Of a stretch of DNA of 64,000 bases, positions 45,903 through 55,255 are shown piece by piece. Origin of the DNA: Bradyrhizobium sp. LHD-71 (GTDB lineage: Bacteria > Pseudomonadota > Alphaproteobacteria > Rhizobiales > Xanthobacteraceae). Position 1 is the stretch's first letter. Every line of letters begins with the position of its first letter. A model generated the notes under the pieces. That model saw only the letters and a list, made by a program, of their open reading frames with translations, was not told where the DNA came from and ran no database searches. The position numbers and the translations under genes are program-made. The stretch covers positions 1 through 64,000 of the forward strand of contig NZ_JAVIFX010000002.1 of the NCBI RefSeq assembly GCF_031157255.1, in the 5' to 3' direction.

Positions 45903-46673
45903 ATGAGAAAACCCGTTGTCGGGGTGATCGGCAACGCCCAGCGCGTCGAGAACCGGTTCACGACCCAGATGGTCGGTGAGCGCAACCTCCGCGCCGTCGC
46001 TGAAGTCGCCGGCGCGCTGCCCCTGATGTTTGCGGGCTCGCCCGAAATCACGGATATCGGCGCGCTTCTGGACGTGGTCGACGGCGTGTTGCTGACCGGG
46101 GCCCGCGCCAACGTGCACCCCACCCATTTCGGCCTCGAACCGGACCCGAAGCACGAACCCTATGACGAGCATCGCGACGGCGTCGCGCTCGAGCTGGCGA
46201 AAGCCTGCGTCGCCCGCGGCGTGCCCGTTTTCGGTATCTGTCGCGGCCTGCAGGAGATGAATGTCGCCTTCGGCGGCTCGCTGCACCCGGAGATCCGCGA
46301 GCTGCCCGGCCGCATGAACCACCGGATGCCGCGGCTGGAGACGGGTGAGATCCATCCCGACCCCCTGGTCATCTTCGCCGACCGTCACGACGTCACCCTG
46401 ACACCCGGCGGCACGTTTTCCCGGCTGCTCGGATGCGAAAAGATCCGGGTCAACTCTCTGCACGGCCAGGGCATCCTCGAGCCTGGCAAGCGGGTGGTGA
46501 TCGAAGGAATTGCTGAGGACGGCACGATCGAGGCCATTCGCATCGCGGAAGCAGCTGGCTTCGCGCTCGGCGTTCAATGGCACGCCGAATACGATCCGCA
46601 GAAGAACCCGATCAACCGCAAGCTGTTCGAGGCGTTCGGCGAGGCGCTCGTGGCACATAAGCGGGCCGCCTAG
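45903..46673 (+). CDS. Class I glutamine amidotransferase-like hydrolase (peptidase C26, PuuD-type)
   Basis: The 256-residue protein has the nucleophile Cys113 in VFGICRGLQEMNVAFGGSL and His227/Glu229 in GVQWHAEYDP. It resembles gamma-glutamyl-gamma-aminobutyrate hydrolases, which release GABA in putrescine degradation, though no other puu gene is nearby. ATG at 45903 is chosen to match the family start (KPVVGVIG). It is separated by 71 bases from the acyltransferase gene downstream. Confidence 0.85.
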   Translation: MRKPVVGVIGNAQRVENRFTTQMVGERNLRAVAEVAGALPLMFAGSPEITDIGALLDVVDGVLLTGARANVHPTHFGLEPDPKHEPYDEHRDGVALELAKACVARGVPVFGICRGLQEMNVAFGGSLHPEIRELPGRMNHRMPRLETGEIHPDPLVIFADRHDVTLTPGGTFSRLLGCEKIRVNSLHGQGILEPGKRVVIEGIAEDGTIEAIRIAEAAGFALGVQWHAEYDPQKNPINRKLFEAFGEALVAHKRAA

Positions 46674-46744
46674 ATCATACTCTCGCCCTGAGCCTCGCCT
46701 ACTTCAAATCCCTTTCCCACGATGCTGACGGTGGCGCCACGCCC

Positions 46745-48691
46745 ATGATATCTTGCGCGCAGCGCTCCCCCGCCTACCGTCCCGACATCGATGGCCTGCG
46801 CGCAATCGCGGTGCTGCTGGTTGTCGGCTTCCATGCGTTTCCGAACGCCGTGCCCGGCGGCTTCATCGGCGTCGACGTCTTTTTCGTGATTTCCGGCTTT
46901 CTGATCTCGGGCCTGATCGCTCAGCAGCTCGAGGCGGGAACGTTCAGCCTGCCGGTCTTCTACGGCCGACGGGCACGACGAATATTCCCTGCGCTGGTTC
47001 TCGTGCTGCTCGTCTGCCTTGCTGCGGGTTTCCTCCTGCTGCTGCCGGCCGACTACCGCAATCTGGGTGCAGACGCGGCCTGGTCCGCGGCATTCGTCGC
47101 CAACATCGCACTGTTCTTCCAGGCCGGGTACTTCGATGCTGCGGCCGAGACGAAGCCGCTCCTGCATCTGTGGTCGCTCGGCATCGAGGAGCAGTTCTAC
47201 ATCATCTGGCCGCTGCTATTGATGCTGACCGCGCGACGACGCTGGATGTGGCGCGCCGCCGTTGTGGTGTTGCTCCTTTCATTCGCCTGCAATATCGCGC
47301 TGTCAGCCGCCGATCGGACGGCAGCCTTCTATTTGCCTGCATCGCGCGCCTGGGAATTGGCGGCTGGCGCCCTGCTCGCCCTCATGCCCCGGCGCCCGCA
47401 CCCTTTCGCGATCCAAAATGCCGCAGCATGGACCGGCCTCGGCCTGCTCGTGGCCGCCGTTATGCTGATCGATCCCGACAGCCTTTTTCCAGGTTGGTGG
47501 GCGCTGATGCCGGTTGCGGGTACAGCCCTGCTGATCTTCGCGGGTCCCACCGCCCACATCAACAGGCTGCTGCTCAAGCATCCCGCGCTCGTCTACATCG
47601 GCCTCATCAGCTATCCGCTGTACCTGTGGCACTGGCCCTTGCTGGTGTTCACGCGCATAGCGCGTTTCGGCGCCGAGCCGACGATCATCATGAAGCTCGC
47701 CCTTGTCGGCGCCTCTTTTGTGTTCGCGCATCTGACCTGGCGGTGGATCGAACGCCCGTTCCGCACTGGCCATCCGTCGCTCCTGCAGCCGATCGGCGCA
47801 TCGGCGGGTCTTGCGGCAGCGGCCTGTCTGGCTGTGCTGGTCTGGAGCCAGGCAGGCATTCCGGGCCGCTTCGATAATCACGTCCAGAAACTGGCGAAAG
47901 ATTTCCAGACCGAGGCCAACCAGGCCTATCGCACCAACACGTGCTTCCTGACAGAGACGCAGGCGCCTTCCGCTTTTTCCGATGCCTGCGTCAGCGCGAC
48001 ACCGTCCGCGCCGCGGCTTGTCCTGCTGTGGGGCGACTCCTATGCCGCGCATCTGTTTCCAGGACTAGCCGCCCTGCAGCGCACGAAGAACTTTGATCTT
48101 GCGGAATATACGGCGTCCGGTTGTCCGCCGATCCTGGGATTCACCAGCACGCAACGAACCAATTGCGATGCGGTGAACACGTTCGTGATGAAACGGATCG
48201 AAACGTTAAAGCCGCATACCGTGATCCTTGCAGGGCGGTGGAATCTCTATGACGGACATCGCGGTTGGGGCGCCATGGACCGATCCGCAATCGACGCGAC
48301 GCGCGCAAAGCTCGCGGCAAGCGGTGTGCAGCGAATCGTCGTGGTCGGGCAGTTCCCAGCCTGGTCACTCGCGCCCTCGCGCATTCTGATCCGCAACCAC
48401 CAGCTTGGCCTGCTCACGCGCGAAGCCAAAGCTTCCACGCCGCTTGCGGACTACGAGACCAAGTACCTCGACCAGAAGGCTTTCGCTGCCGACGATTTTG
48501 TCAGGCAATCCTGGATGGCGTCGAACGTGACGTTCATTTCGCCGCGGACAACGCTTTGCAATTCTGCCGGTTGCCGGCTGACATCTCCCGGTACGCCGCC
48601 GCAACCGATCGCCTGGGATCATGGCCATCTTACCGTCGCAGGTTCAGTTTATTTCGTGACGGCCAATGCGGAGCAACTGCTCGGCCCCTGA
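46745..48691 (+). CDS. OafA/YrhL-type acyltransferase with SGNH C-terminal domain
   Basis: The 648-residue protein starts YRPDIDGLRAIAVLLVVGFH, the acyltransferase-3 signature, with GVDVFFVISGFLISGLI and about ten membrane helices up to residue ~370. The C-terminal periplasmic domain has SGNH/GDSL blocks: LLWGDSYAAHLFPGL for the Ser block and AWDHGHLTVAGS for the Asp-His block. Such two-domain proteins O-acetylate lipopolysaccharide or exopolysaccharide sugars. Substrate unknown; no polysaccharide genes nearby. Confidence 0.88.
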   Translation: MISCAQRSPAYRPDIDGLRAIAVLLVVGFHAFPNAVPGGFIGVDVFFVISGFLISGLIAQQLEAGTFSLPVFYGRRARRIFPALVLVLLVCLAAGFLLLLPADYRNLGADAAWSAAFVANIALFFQAGYFDAAAETKPLLHLWSLGIEEQFYIIWPLLLMLTARRRWMWRAAVVVLLLSFACNIALSAADRTAAFYLPASRAWELAAGALLALMPRRPHPFAIQNAAAWTGLGLLVAAVMLIDPDSLFPGWWALMPVAGTALLIFAGPTAHINRLLLKHPALVYIGLISYPLYLWHWPLLVFTRIARFGAEPTIIMKLALVGASFVFAHLTWRWIERPFRTGHPSLLQPIGASAGLAAAACLAVLVWSQAGIPGRFDNHVQKLAKDFQTEANQAYRTNTCFLTETQAPSAFSDACVSATPSAPRLVLLWGDSYAAHLFPGLAALQRTKNFDLAEYTASGCPPILGFTSTQRTNCDAVNTFVMKRIETLKPHTVILAGRWNLYDGHRGWGAMDRSAIDATRAKLAASGVQRIVVVGQFPAWSLAPSRILIRNHQLGLLTREAKASTPLADYETKYLDQKAFAADDFVRQSWMASNVTFISPRTTLCNSAGCRLTSPGTPPQPIAWDHGHLTVAGSVYFVTANAEQLLGP

Positions 48692-48776
48692 CGTCGCCGT
48701 CAGCGCCTGCGAGAAAAGGCGCAGGTGTCGCGTCTGGCGTTGACCTTCCCGCTGCGAACGTTCACGGTCCTCGTGC

Positions 48777-50459
48777 ATGATCAAAACTTCTCTTGCCGGC
48801 ATCGCCACACCGGACAGCATCGTGGCGCCGCTGCGCTTCTCCGTGTTCCGCCGCATCTGGGTCGCGGGCCTCCTGTCAAATCTCGGCCTGTTGATCCAGG
48901 GCGTCGGCGCGGCCTGGGCGATGACGCTGATGACGTCGTCTGCCGACATGGTGGCGCTGGTGCAGACGGCCGCGCTGATGCCGACATTGCTGATCTCGAT
49001 CGCGGCAGGCGCCATCGCCGACATGCACGACCGGCGGATCGTCGCGCTGGTCGGGCTTACGATCTCGCTGATGTCCGCGGCGACGCTGTCCGTGCTCGCC
49101 TCTATCGGCCTGCTTTCGCCCTACATCCTGCTCGGCTTCTCGTTCCTGATCGGCACCGGCATGGCGTTGTTCCAGCCTGCCTGGCAGGCCTCGGTCAACG
49201 AACAGGTGCCGCCGGAGACGTTGCCGCAGGCGGTGGCGCTGAACGGTATCAGCTTCAACATTGCGCGCAGTTTCGGCCCTGCCATCGGCGGCGTTATCGT
49301 GGCTGCTGCCGGCGCAATGGCGTCGTTCGTCGTCAACGCGCTGCTCTACATTCCGTTGATTGTCGTGCTGCTGTTGTGGAAGCGAACCGTCGAGCCGCCT
49401 CGCCTGCCACCGGAGCGGCTTACCCGCGCGATCGTCTCCGGTGTCCGCTATATCGTCCATTCGCCAAATCTGCGCACCATTCTAAGCCGGACGCTGCTGT
49501 TCGGCATGATCGGCAGTGCGGTGCCGGCGCTGATGCCGCTGCTCGCGCGCGACCTGCTTGGCGGCGGCGCCCGGCTTTACGGCATCATGCTCGGCGCGTT
49601 CGGTCTGGGCGCGGTGATTGGCGCCTTGAACATCTCAACCGTGCGGCGGACATTTGCCGCCGAAACCGCTGTGCGAATCTGCTCGTTCATCATGGGCGCG
49701 TCCGTCATCGTCACTGCGCTGAGCCCATGGTCCATCCTGACCGCCTGCGCGCTCGTGATCGCCGGCGCCGTCTGGATGCTCGCGATCGCCCTGTGCAACA
49801 TCGGCGTACAGTTATCCGCTCCGCGTTGGGTTGCCGGTCGCGCGCTTGCTGCATTTCAGGCGTCGATCGCCGGCGGGGTCGCGCTTGGAAGCTGGATCTG
49901 GGGCCACGTCGCTGACGGTGCAGGCGTCGGCGAGACCCTGCTGCTATCCGGTGGGGTGATGCTGGCCTCGCCGCTGATCGGCTTCTGGCTGACGATGCCG
50001 ACGGTCGGCACTCCGAGCGACGATGCCGAGGCGCTCGCCGATCCGGAGGTCCACCTGGCGCTCACGGCGCGCAGCGGCCCGGTGGTGATCGAGATCGAAT
50101 ACCGGGTCGATCAAGCGCGCGCGCGCGAATTTCACAACTTGATGCAGCAGGTGCAGCTGTCACGTCAGCGCAACGGAGCTTACAATTGGTCGATCGCCCG
50201 TGACATCGCCGACCCTGAACTATGGACCGAGCGATACCAATGCCCGACCTGGCTGGATTATTTGCGCCAACGCAACCGGCCGACGCAATCCGAACGCGCG
50301 CTGACCCAGAGCGCCCAGGAATTTCACTTAGGGCCCGAACCGGTGCGCATCCGCCGCATGCTGGAGCGCCCATTCGGATCTGTGCGCTGGAAGGACGAGA
50401 CGCCGGACCGCGCGGCGAAAGACGTGCCGATCCAGGCCGACCCGACCAGTACGGCCTAG
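48777..50459 (+). CDS. MFS transporter with soluble C-terminal extension (MFS_3 type)
   Basis: The 560-residue protein has about twelve helices in residues 20-410 (FRRIWVAGLLSNLGLLIQGV; SIAAGAIADMHDRRIVALVG loop; NIARSFGPAIGGVIVAAAGA), matching the EntS-like transmembrane secretion effector group. The last ~130 residues form a soluble domain (VVIEIEYRVDQARAREFHNL ... WSIARDIADPELWTERYQCP) resembling a small alpha-beta barrel. The combination is the normal MFS_3 layout. Exported substrate unknown. Confidence 0.86.
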   Translation: MIKTSLAGIATPDSIVAPLRFSVFRRIWVAGLLSNLGLLIQGVGAAWAMTLMTSSADMVALVQTAALMPTLLISIAAGAIADMHDRRIVALVGLTISLMSAATLSVLASIGLLSPYILLGFSFLIGTGMALFQPAWQASVNEQVPPETLPQAVALNGISFNIARSFGPAIGGVIVAAAGAMASFVVNALLYIPLIVVLLLWKRTVEPPRLPPERLTRAIVSGVRYIVHSPNLRTILSRTLLFGMIGSAVPALMPLLARDLLGGGARLYGIMLGAFGLGAVIGALNISTVRRTFAAETAVRICSFIMGASVIVTALSPWSILTACALVIAGAVWMLAIALCNIGVQLSAPRWVAGRALAAFQASIAGGVALGSWIWGHVADGAGVGETLLLSGGVMLASPLIGFWLTMPTVGTPSDDAEALADPEVHLALTARSGPVVIEIEYRVDQARAREFHNLMQQVQLSRQRNGAYNWSIARDIADPELWTERYQCPTWLDYLRQRNRPTQSERALTQSAQEFHLGPEPVRIRRMLERPFGSVRWKDETPDRAAKDVPIQADPTSTA

Positions 50460-50559
50460 GCCAGGCTGCGCGGCTGGTGCCTGCGCGGCGGTTGCGCTAA
50501 GCTTTCCGGCCATCAATCGCGCCGATCCGGCGCCATAACCCATCGCAGAGAGCATCTTC

Positions 50560-51546
50560 GTGCAGCTTCTTCTTGGAAAAACCGCGCTCGCGCGGATCGA
50601 GCCGCGCCTCAAGGCGCTCGCCCCCGACCTCGAACTCACGCTCATCACGCCGGCGGGCACGTTCGAACGCAACGGCAAGGAGATCTCTGCCGATCAGGTC
50701 GACCCGGACATCGTCTGGATCGCGTCTGACGCCATGCGCGAGGGACACCTTCAGAACTTCCTTGATTGCGTCGTCAACAGCAAGAAGACCAAGTGGATGC
50801 AGTCGTTCCTTGCGGGCCTCGACCATCCAGCATTCAAGCAGATCATCGCCAAAGGCATCCGCCTGTCGAAAAGCAGCGCCCAGGCAATATCGATCGCCGA
50901 ATACGTCACGACGCACGCCTTCAGCCTGATCGTGCCGATCGACGCGCAGCGCGCCGCGCAAGGCAAGAAAGAATGGACGCGTACGGCCTTTCGTGAAATC
51001 AACGAGACTCGCTGGACCGTCGTCGGCTTCGGCGCCATCGGTCCGGAGATCGCCAAGCGCGTGAAGGCCTATGGCGTGCATCTCACCGTCGTGCGGCGGC
51101 AGTCGGACGATCGCGGGCTTGCGGACGCTGTCATTCCGCTTTCGGACATCAGCAAGGTTCTGCCCGAGACCGACGTCGTCGTTCTTGCCTGCGCGCTGAA
51201 CGATGAGACCCGGTATCTCGCCAACGAGGCCTTCTTTGCGAAGCTGAAGAAGGGCGCAATCCTGATCAACATCGGCCGCGGCGCCCTGATTGATTCCGAG
51301 GCGCTGAAGCGCGGCCTCGAGCGCGGCCAGCCTGGCCATGCGGTGCTCGACGTGTTCGAGCAGGAGCCGCTGCCGGCAGACAACTGGATGTGGAGCCATC
51401 CGAACATCCGTGTCAGCGCCCACACCTCCCCGTTCGGATCGGGCACGGTCCGCCGCGGCGATGAGCTGTTTCTGGAAAACCTGAGGCGCTATCTCGCGGG
51501 CGAGCAGGTGCTGAACGAAGCTTCGAAGGCGGAAGTTGGGCTCTAG
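50560..51546 (+). CDS. D-isomer-specific 2-hydroxyacid dehydrogenase family protein
   Basis: The 328-residue protein has the NAD-binding glycine motif VVGFGAIGPEIAKRV and the catalytic trio of the family: Arg in ALNDETRYLANEAFF, Glu in VLDVFEQEPLP and His in VRVSAHTSPFG-like (IRVSAHTSP). A GTG start has a gagag sequence upstream. Function likely reduces a 2-oxo acid or oxidises a 2-hydroxy acid; the substrate cannot be predicted. A dispersed palindrome follows its stop. Confidence 0.86.
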   Translation: MQLLLGKTALARIEPRLKALAPDLELTLITPAGTFERNGKEISADQVDPDIVWIASDAMREGHLQNFLDCVVNSKKTKWMQSFLAGLDHPAFKQIIAKGIRLSKSSAQAISIAEYVTTHAFSLIVPIDAQRAAQGKKEWTRTAFREINETRWTVVGFGAIGPEIAKRVKAYGVHLTVVRRQSDDRGLADAVIPLSDISKVLPETDVVVLACALNDETRYLANEAFFAKLKKGAILINIGRGALIDSEALKRGLERGQPGHAVLDVFEQEPLPADNWMWSHPNIRVSAHTSPFGSGTVRRGDELFLENLRRYLAGEQVLNEASKAEVGL

Positions 51547-51549
51547 CCG

Positions 51550-51600
51550 TCATTGCGAGGCATAGCCGTTCGAAGAACGGCGTCGCTTCGCTCGCAATGA
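51550..51600. repeat. Dispersed palindrome between convergent genes
   Basis: Outer arms tcattgcgag (51550-51559) and ctcgcaatga (51591-51600) are perfect; an inner hairpin gccgttc/gaacggc lies at 51565-51581. It fills the gap between the dehydrogenase stop and the Nudix stop. The outer arms are shared with the larger element at 60341-60430, so both belong to one dispersed family. Confidence 0.8.
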
Positions 51601-52395
51601 CTATCCCGCGCCCATGTCGAACAGGCTGCCGTCATAGCCGGCGTCGGCGGGGATACGAAGCTGCCGGCTTGTTTCGCTGCGGATGATTTCCGGGCAGACG
51701 GTGACGACGCGGTCCCGTCTTGCGGCGTCGAGCGAAGCTGCAGCCGAGTTCTGCTTGCCCAGCTTGATCAGGTTGCGCTCGGTCGCGAACACCAGCTTGA
51801 ACTTGCCTGTCTTCGCGCCCTCCACGGCCGCATTCGGAGAAACCCAGATCGAGTCGACCGACTCGGTCCCGTCATGGGCGCCGACCTGATCCGCCGGAGC
51901 GACAGCAAGATAGAAATGCGTATCGAAGCGCTTCGGCATGCCGACCGGCGTGATCCAATGCGCGAACGGCACCAGCAGGTCGAGCGCAGGAACCATCCCT
52001 TCGGTCGTCAGGATCTCCGAAAAACTTCTTTCGCCCTTGTTGAGCGCGGCACGGTGCGCAGCGGCAACTTCGTCAGCACGTGCTGCCGAGACCAGGGCAT
52101 TCGATCCCTTCGTCCGCGCCAGCAGGATGCCGCACTCCTCGAAGGTCTCCCGCACCGCGCCGATCCGAAACGCAAGCGCCGCCGCGTCGAGGCCCGCAGA
52201 GTCACCGTAGAGCGTGGGATCGCCGGCAATGCGATGATCGTCTGCGTCGACGCTGCCGCCTGGAAACACCAGAGCGCCGGAGGCGAAGTCGATCTGGTGA
52301 TGACGCACCACCATGAAGACTTCCATGCCTTCGGCGCCATCACGCAGAAGCAGCATCGTGGAGGCTGGACGAACGGCGACTGCTTCCTTGCTCAT
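51601..52395 (-). CDS. Nudix hydrolase
   Basis: The 264-residue protein carries a Nudix box with an insertion: FPGGSVDADD, then IGAVRETFEECGILL with the RE..EE core at residues 82-87. The insert and the C-terminal ~150 residues are typical of larger NUDT7/19-like enzymes that act on CoA esters or other dinucleotide substrates. Substrate unproven. It lies eight bases downstream of the DapA-like gene, suggesting one transcript. Confidence 0.85.
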   Translation of the reverse strand: MSKEAVAVRPASTMLLLRDGAEGMEVFMVVRHHQIDFASGALVFPGGSVDADDHRIAGDPTLYGDSAGLDAAALAFRIGAVRETFEECGILLARTKGSNALVSAARADEVAAAHRAALNKGERSFSEILTTEGMVPALDLLVPFAHWITPVGMPKRFDTHFYLAVAPADQVGAHDGTESVDSIWVSPNAAVEGAKTGKFKLVFATERNLIKLGKQNSAAASLDAARRDRVVTVCPEIIRSETSRQLRIPADAGYDGSLFDMGAG

Positions 52396-52402
52396 CCGTC
52401 CC

Positions 52403-53353
52403 TCAAGCCACGTTCAGCCGCGCCGCAAGGTCGGCACGCTTGTCCTTGCGCGCGAGCCGCGACAACAGATAATCGACCTCCGCGCGCGCTGCTGCGGTCA
52501 GTGCCGACGCCGGCTTGCGCTGAGCGTCGCTCGCGATCATGCCGCGCCGCTTCATCACGTATTTGCGCACGGCAAGTCCGACCCCCTGCTGCTGCTCGTA
52601 GCGGATCAGCGGCAGATGCGCATCGAACAGGTCGTGCGCCGCATCACGCTGGCCTGCCTGCGACATCCGCACCACATCGACCAGCATGTCCGGGAAGGCG
52701 TAGCCGGTCATCGCCCCGTCCGCCCCGCGCTCCATCTCGAAATCCAGGAACAGCCCGCCATTGCCTGTGAGGATCGAGAGCGGCCGCAACGACCCGTCCT
52801 TTTGGAACGCGCGCAGCGCGCTGATCTTCTCCAGCCCCGGCCAGTCCTCGTGCTTCAGCATCACGCAGGATGGATTGTCCATGACGATGCGGCGGATCAC
52901 CTGCGGCGTCATCACGACCGTCAGCGTCAACGGATAGTCCTGCAGCACCCATGGAATGTCGGCGCCGATCGCCTCGACGGCCTGCTTGAAATACGTCGCG
53001 ATCTGATCGTCAGTGCGCAGATGCGGCGGCGGCGCAATCATGACGCCGGCGGCACCCGCCTCCATGACGCCGCGCGCGAGCGATCGCATCGCGGCAAATC
53101 CCGGCGCCGAGACGCCAACGATGATCTGCATCTTGTCGGCACAGCGGATGAAGCGTGAGGCCACGTCCACCGCCTCCTGGCCGTCAAGCTTCGGCGCTTC
53201 TCCCATGATGCCGAGCACTGTGATGCCGTTACAACCGGCATCCCGATAGAAGTTGGTCAGCCGCTCGATCGAGGCCTCGTCGATGCGGCCGTCCTCGTGA
53301 AACGGCGTCGGCGCGATCGCAAAGGTTCCGGAAGCGTCGTGGGAAAGCGGCAT
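52403..53353 (-). CDS. Dihydrodipicolinate synthase-family lyase/aldolase
   Basis: The 316-residue TIM-barrel protein has the Schiff-base Lys167 in CVMLKHEDWPG and Tyr140 in VLQDYPLTL. Its anion-binding loop GIMGEAPKL deviates from the GTTGE of true DapA, so a role in lysine synthesis is unlikely. Relatives cleave or form 2-oxo acids. It is probably cotranscribed with the Nudix gene downstream. Confidence 0.85.
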   Translation of the reverse strand: MPLSHDASGTFAIAPTPFHEDGRIDEASIERLTNFYRDAGCNGITVLGIMGEAPKLDGQEAVDVASRFIRCADKMQIIVGVSAPGFAAMRSLARGVMEAGAAGVMIAPPPHLRTDDQIATYFKQAVEAIGADIPWVLQDYPLTLTVVMTPQVIRRIVMDNPSCVMLKHEDWPGLEKISALRAFQKDGSLRPLSILTGNGGLFLDFEMERGADGAMTGYAFPDMLVDVVRMSQAGQRDAAHDLFDAHLPLIRYEQQQGVGLAVRKYVMKRRGMIASDAQRKPASALTAAARAEVDYLLSRLARKDKRADLAARLNVA

Positions 53354-53473
53354 GGGGTTGTCCTTCAGGAGTGTCTCTACCCCTTATACCGAAGTCAGCC
53401 GAGGACGTCATCCCGCAGCATCAATGCCGCCAACGCCGTTTGACCAGCGGCTACGCCTCGCAACCCGCCCTGA

Positions 53474-54334
53474 TCAAACAACCTTGGCGTCTTCCTTGAA
53501 GAATACCTTGTCGGCGTGCTTGGCGAGATCCTGTGCCGTCCAGGGGCCGGTCGGCATCCAGCCCTCGGCCATGAAAATCTTCATCTCGCGCACGCCGCGT
53601 GCCGACGACACCGCCAGGATCTTGTTGGTCTGATCGCCGGACAGGTCGCTCACCATATAGAGCACGCCCGGCGCGATCATTTCGGGCTTCCAGGGTGCGT
53701 AGCTCGCGCCGCGGCGTTCCTGCAAATCCTCGGTCATTCGCGTCAGTGCGCCCGGCGAGAGTGTCCAGACGCGGATGTTGTACTTGCGACCCTCGATCGA
53801 CAGCACTCGCGTGAATCCGGCGATGCCCGCCTTCGCAGCACCGTAGTTGGTCTGGCCGAAGTTGCCTATCAGGCCTGACCCGGACGAGGTGTTCACGATC
53901 ACACCGCCGCCGTGATCCTTCATGTGCTTGAACACCGGCAGCGTGGCGCAGAACGTTCCCTTCAGGTGCACCTTCACCACCGAGTCCCATTGCACCTCGG
54001 TCATTTTGGCAAAGGTGCCGTCGCGCAGAATGCCGGCGTTATTGACCAGGATGTCGACCTTGCCGAACGCCTTGATGCAGTCGTTGAACAGCGCCTCGCC
54101 GCCCTCCATCGTGCTGACGTCGGAGCCGTTGGCGATCGCCTTGCCGCCTTCCTTGATGATGGCATCGGCGATCTTCTGCGCCATCGATGCGTCCTTGCCG
54201 CTGCCGTCGCGCGGCCCGCCCAGGTCGTTGACGACAACCGAGGCGCCCTCCTGTGCAAACAGCTTTGCATAGGCTTCGCCGAGGCCGCCGCCGGCACCAG
54301 TGATGATCGCAACCTTCTTGTCCAGCAAGCCCAT
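53474..54334 (-). CDS. SDR-family 3-hydroxyacyl-CoA dehydrogenase (MFE-2-like)
   Basis: The 286-residue short-chain dehydrogenase has the cofactor motif TGAGGGLG (12-19), the NNAG motif at 98-101 and catalytic Ser151, Tyr164 and Lys168 in NTSSGSGLIGNFGQTNYGAAK. VVNDLGGPRDGSG near residue 34-46 is the hallmark of the peroxisomal multifunctional enzyme type 2 dehydrogenase domain. With the MaoC-type hydratase encoded just upstream it reconstitutes MFE-2 as two proteins, doing hydration and dehydrogenation of acyl-CoAs. Confidence 0.88.
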   Translation of the reverse strand: MGLLDKKVAIITGAGGGLGEAYAKLFAQEGASVVVNDLGGPRDGSGKDASMAQKIADAIIKEGGKAIANGSDVSTMEGGEALFNDCIKAFGKVDILVNNAGILRDGTFAKMTEVQWDSVVKVHLKGTFCATLPVFKHMKDHGGGVIVNTSSGSGLIGNFGQTNYGAAKAGIAGFTRVLSIEGRKYNIRVWTLSPGALTRMTEDLQERRGASYAPWKPEMIAPGVLYMVSDLSGDQTNKILAVSSARGVREMKIFMAEGWMPTGPWTAQDLAKHADKVFFKEDAKVV

Positions 54335-54362
54335 TCACACCTCCCGGATTCTGTTGGCTGAC

Positions 54363-55226
54363 TTAAGCGAGTTCGGTCCGGCCGTTCTTCACGACCGTGA
54401 CATTGCGCGCCTTGATGTGCGCCTCGAACGAAACGACATTGCCGTCCTTCCACATGTCGACGGTGATCGTTTCGCCAGGAAACACCGGCGAGGAGAACCG
54501 CACCGCGTGGCGGCGGAAGGCGGTCGGATCATAATCCGCGTAGGTTTGCAGCACGGCGCGGCAAGTCAGGCCGTAGGTGCACATGCCGTGCAGGATCGGC
54601 ATCTTGAAGCCTGCGCGGCTGGCGAACTCCGGGTCCGAGTGCAGCGGGTTCCGGTCGCCGGACAGTCGATAGATCAGCGCCTGGTTCGGCCGGATCGGAA
54701 TGTCGACGCTGAGATCCGGCGTACGCGTCGGCACCTGGTGCGGTTCCGGCTGGCCTTCCGTCGGGCCGCCGAACCCACCATCGCCGCGAGCAAAGGTCGA
54801 GGAGCGGATCGTGACGAGCTTCTCGCCGGAAGCCGCATCCTTCACCACGGTCTGCCGCTGGATGACGGCACCCTTTTCCTTGCCCTTGTCATAGACGCCG
54901 ACGACGGATGAATCGGCTGTCACCTTCGCTGTGACCGGCAGCGGCTTGTGGAAAGAGATGTCGCGCTCGGCGTCGACCACCATCACACGATTGAGGTCGA
55001 TCGGCCCGGGATTGGCGCCCCAGGTGCAAACCGAGGCGAAGGTCGGCACGACCTTCAGCGGCTTCGGATTGATATAGCCCTCGTTGACGAACAGCAACTC
55101 CTTCCCGTTCAGCGGGTCTTCCCCCATGCCGATGCCGAGCGCATACAGCATCACCTCACGATCGGACCAGGCATACGGGACGCCTTCCGTCTTCAGGCTC
55201 ATCACCTCGGGATACTTGATCGGCAT
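54363..55226 (-). CDS. MaoC-type enoyl-CoA hydratase (MFE-2 hydratase-2 like)
   Basis: The protein has 287 residues from ATG at 55226 and consists of two hot-dog halves. The hydratase-2 motif is YRLSGDRNPLHSDPEFASRAGF with the Asp and His of the active site, followed by PILHGMCTYGLTCRAVL. It should convert 2-enoyl-CoA to (R)-3-hydroxyacyl-CoA for the SDR enzyme. An alternative GTG at 55259 overlaps the acyl-CoA dehydrogenase stop; the ATG after AGGGGGCGG is preferred. It sits 28 bases before the SDR gene. Confidence 0.87.
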   Translation of the reverse strand: MPIKYPEVMSLKTEGVPYAWSDREVMLYALGIGMGEDPLNGKELLFVNEGYINPKPLKVVPTFASVCTWGANPGPIDLNRVMVVDAERDISFHKPLPVTAKVTADSSVVGVYDKGKEKGAVIQRQTVVKDAASGEKLVTIRSSTFARGDGGFGGPTEGQPEPHQVPTRTPDLSVDIPIRPNQALIYRLSGDRNPLHSDPEFASRAGFKMPILHGMCTYGLTCRAVLQTYADYDPTAFRRHAVRFSSPVFPGETITVDMWKDGNVVSFEAHIKARNVTVVKNGRTELA

Positions 55227-55255
55227 CATCCGCCCCCTGCTTTTTACCGCGCCAC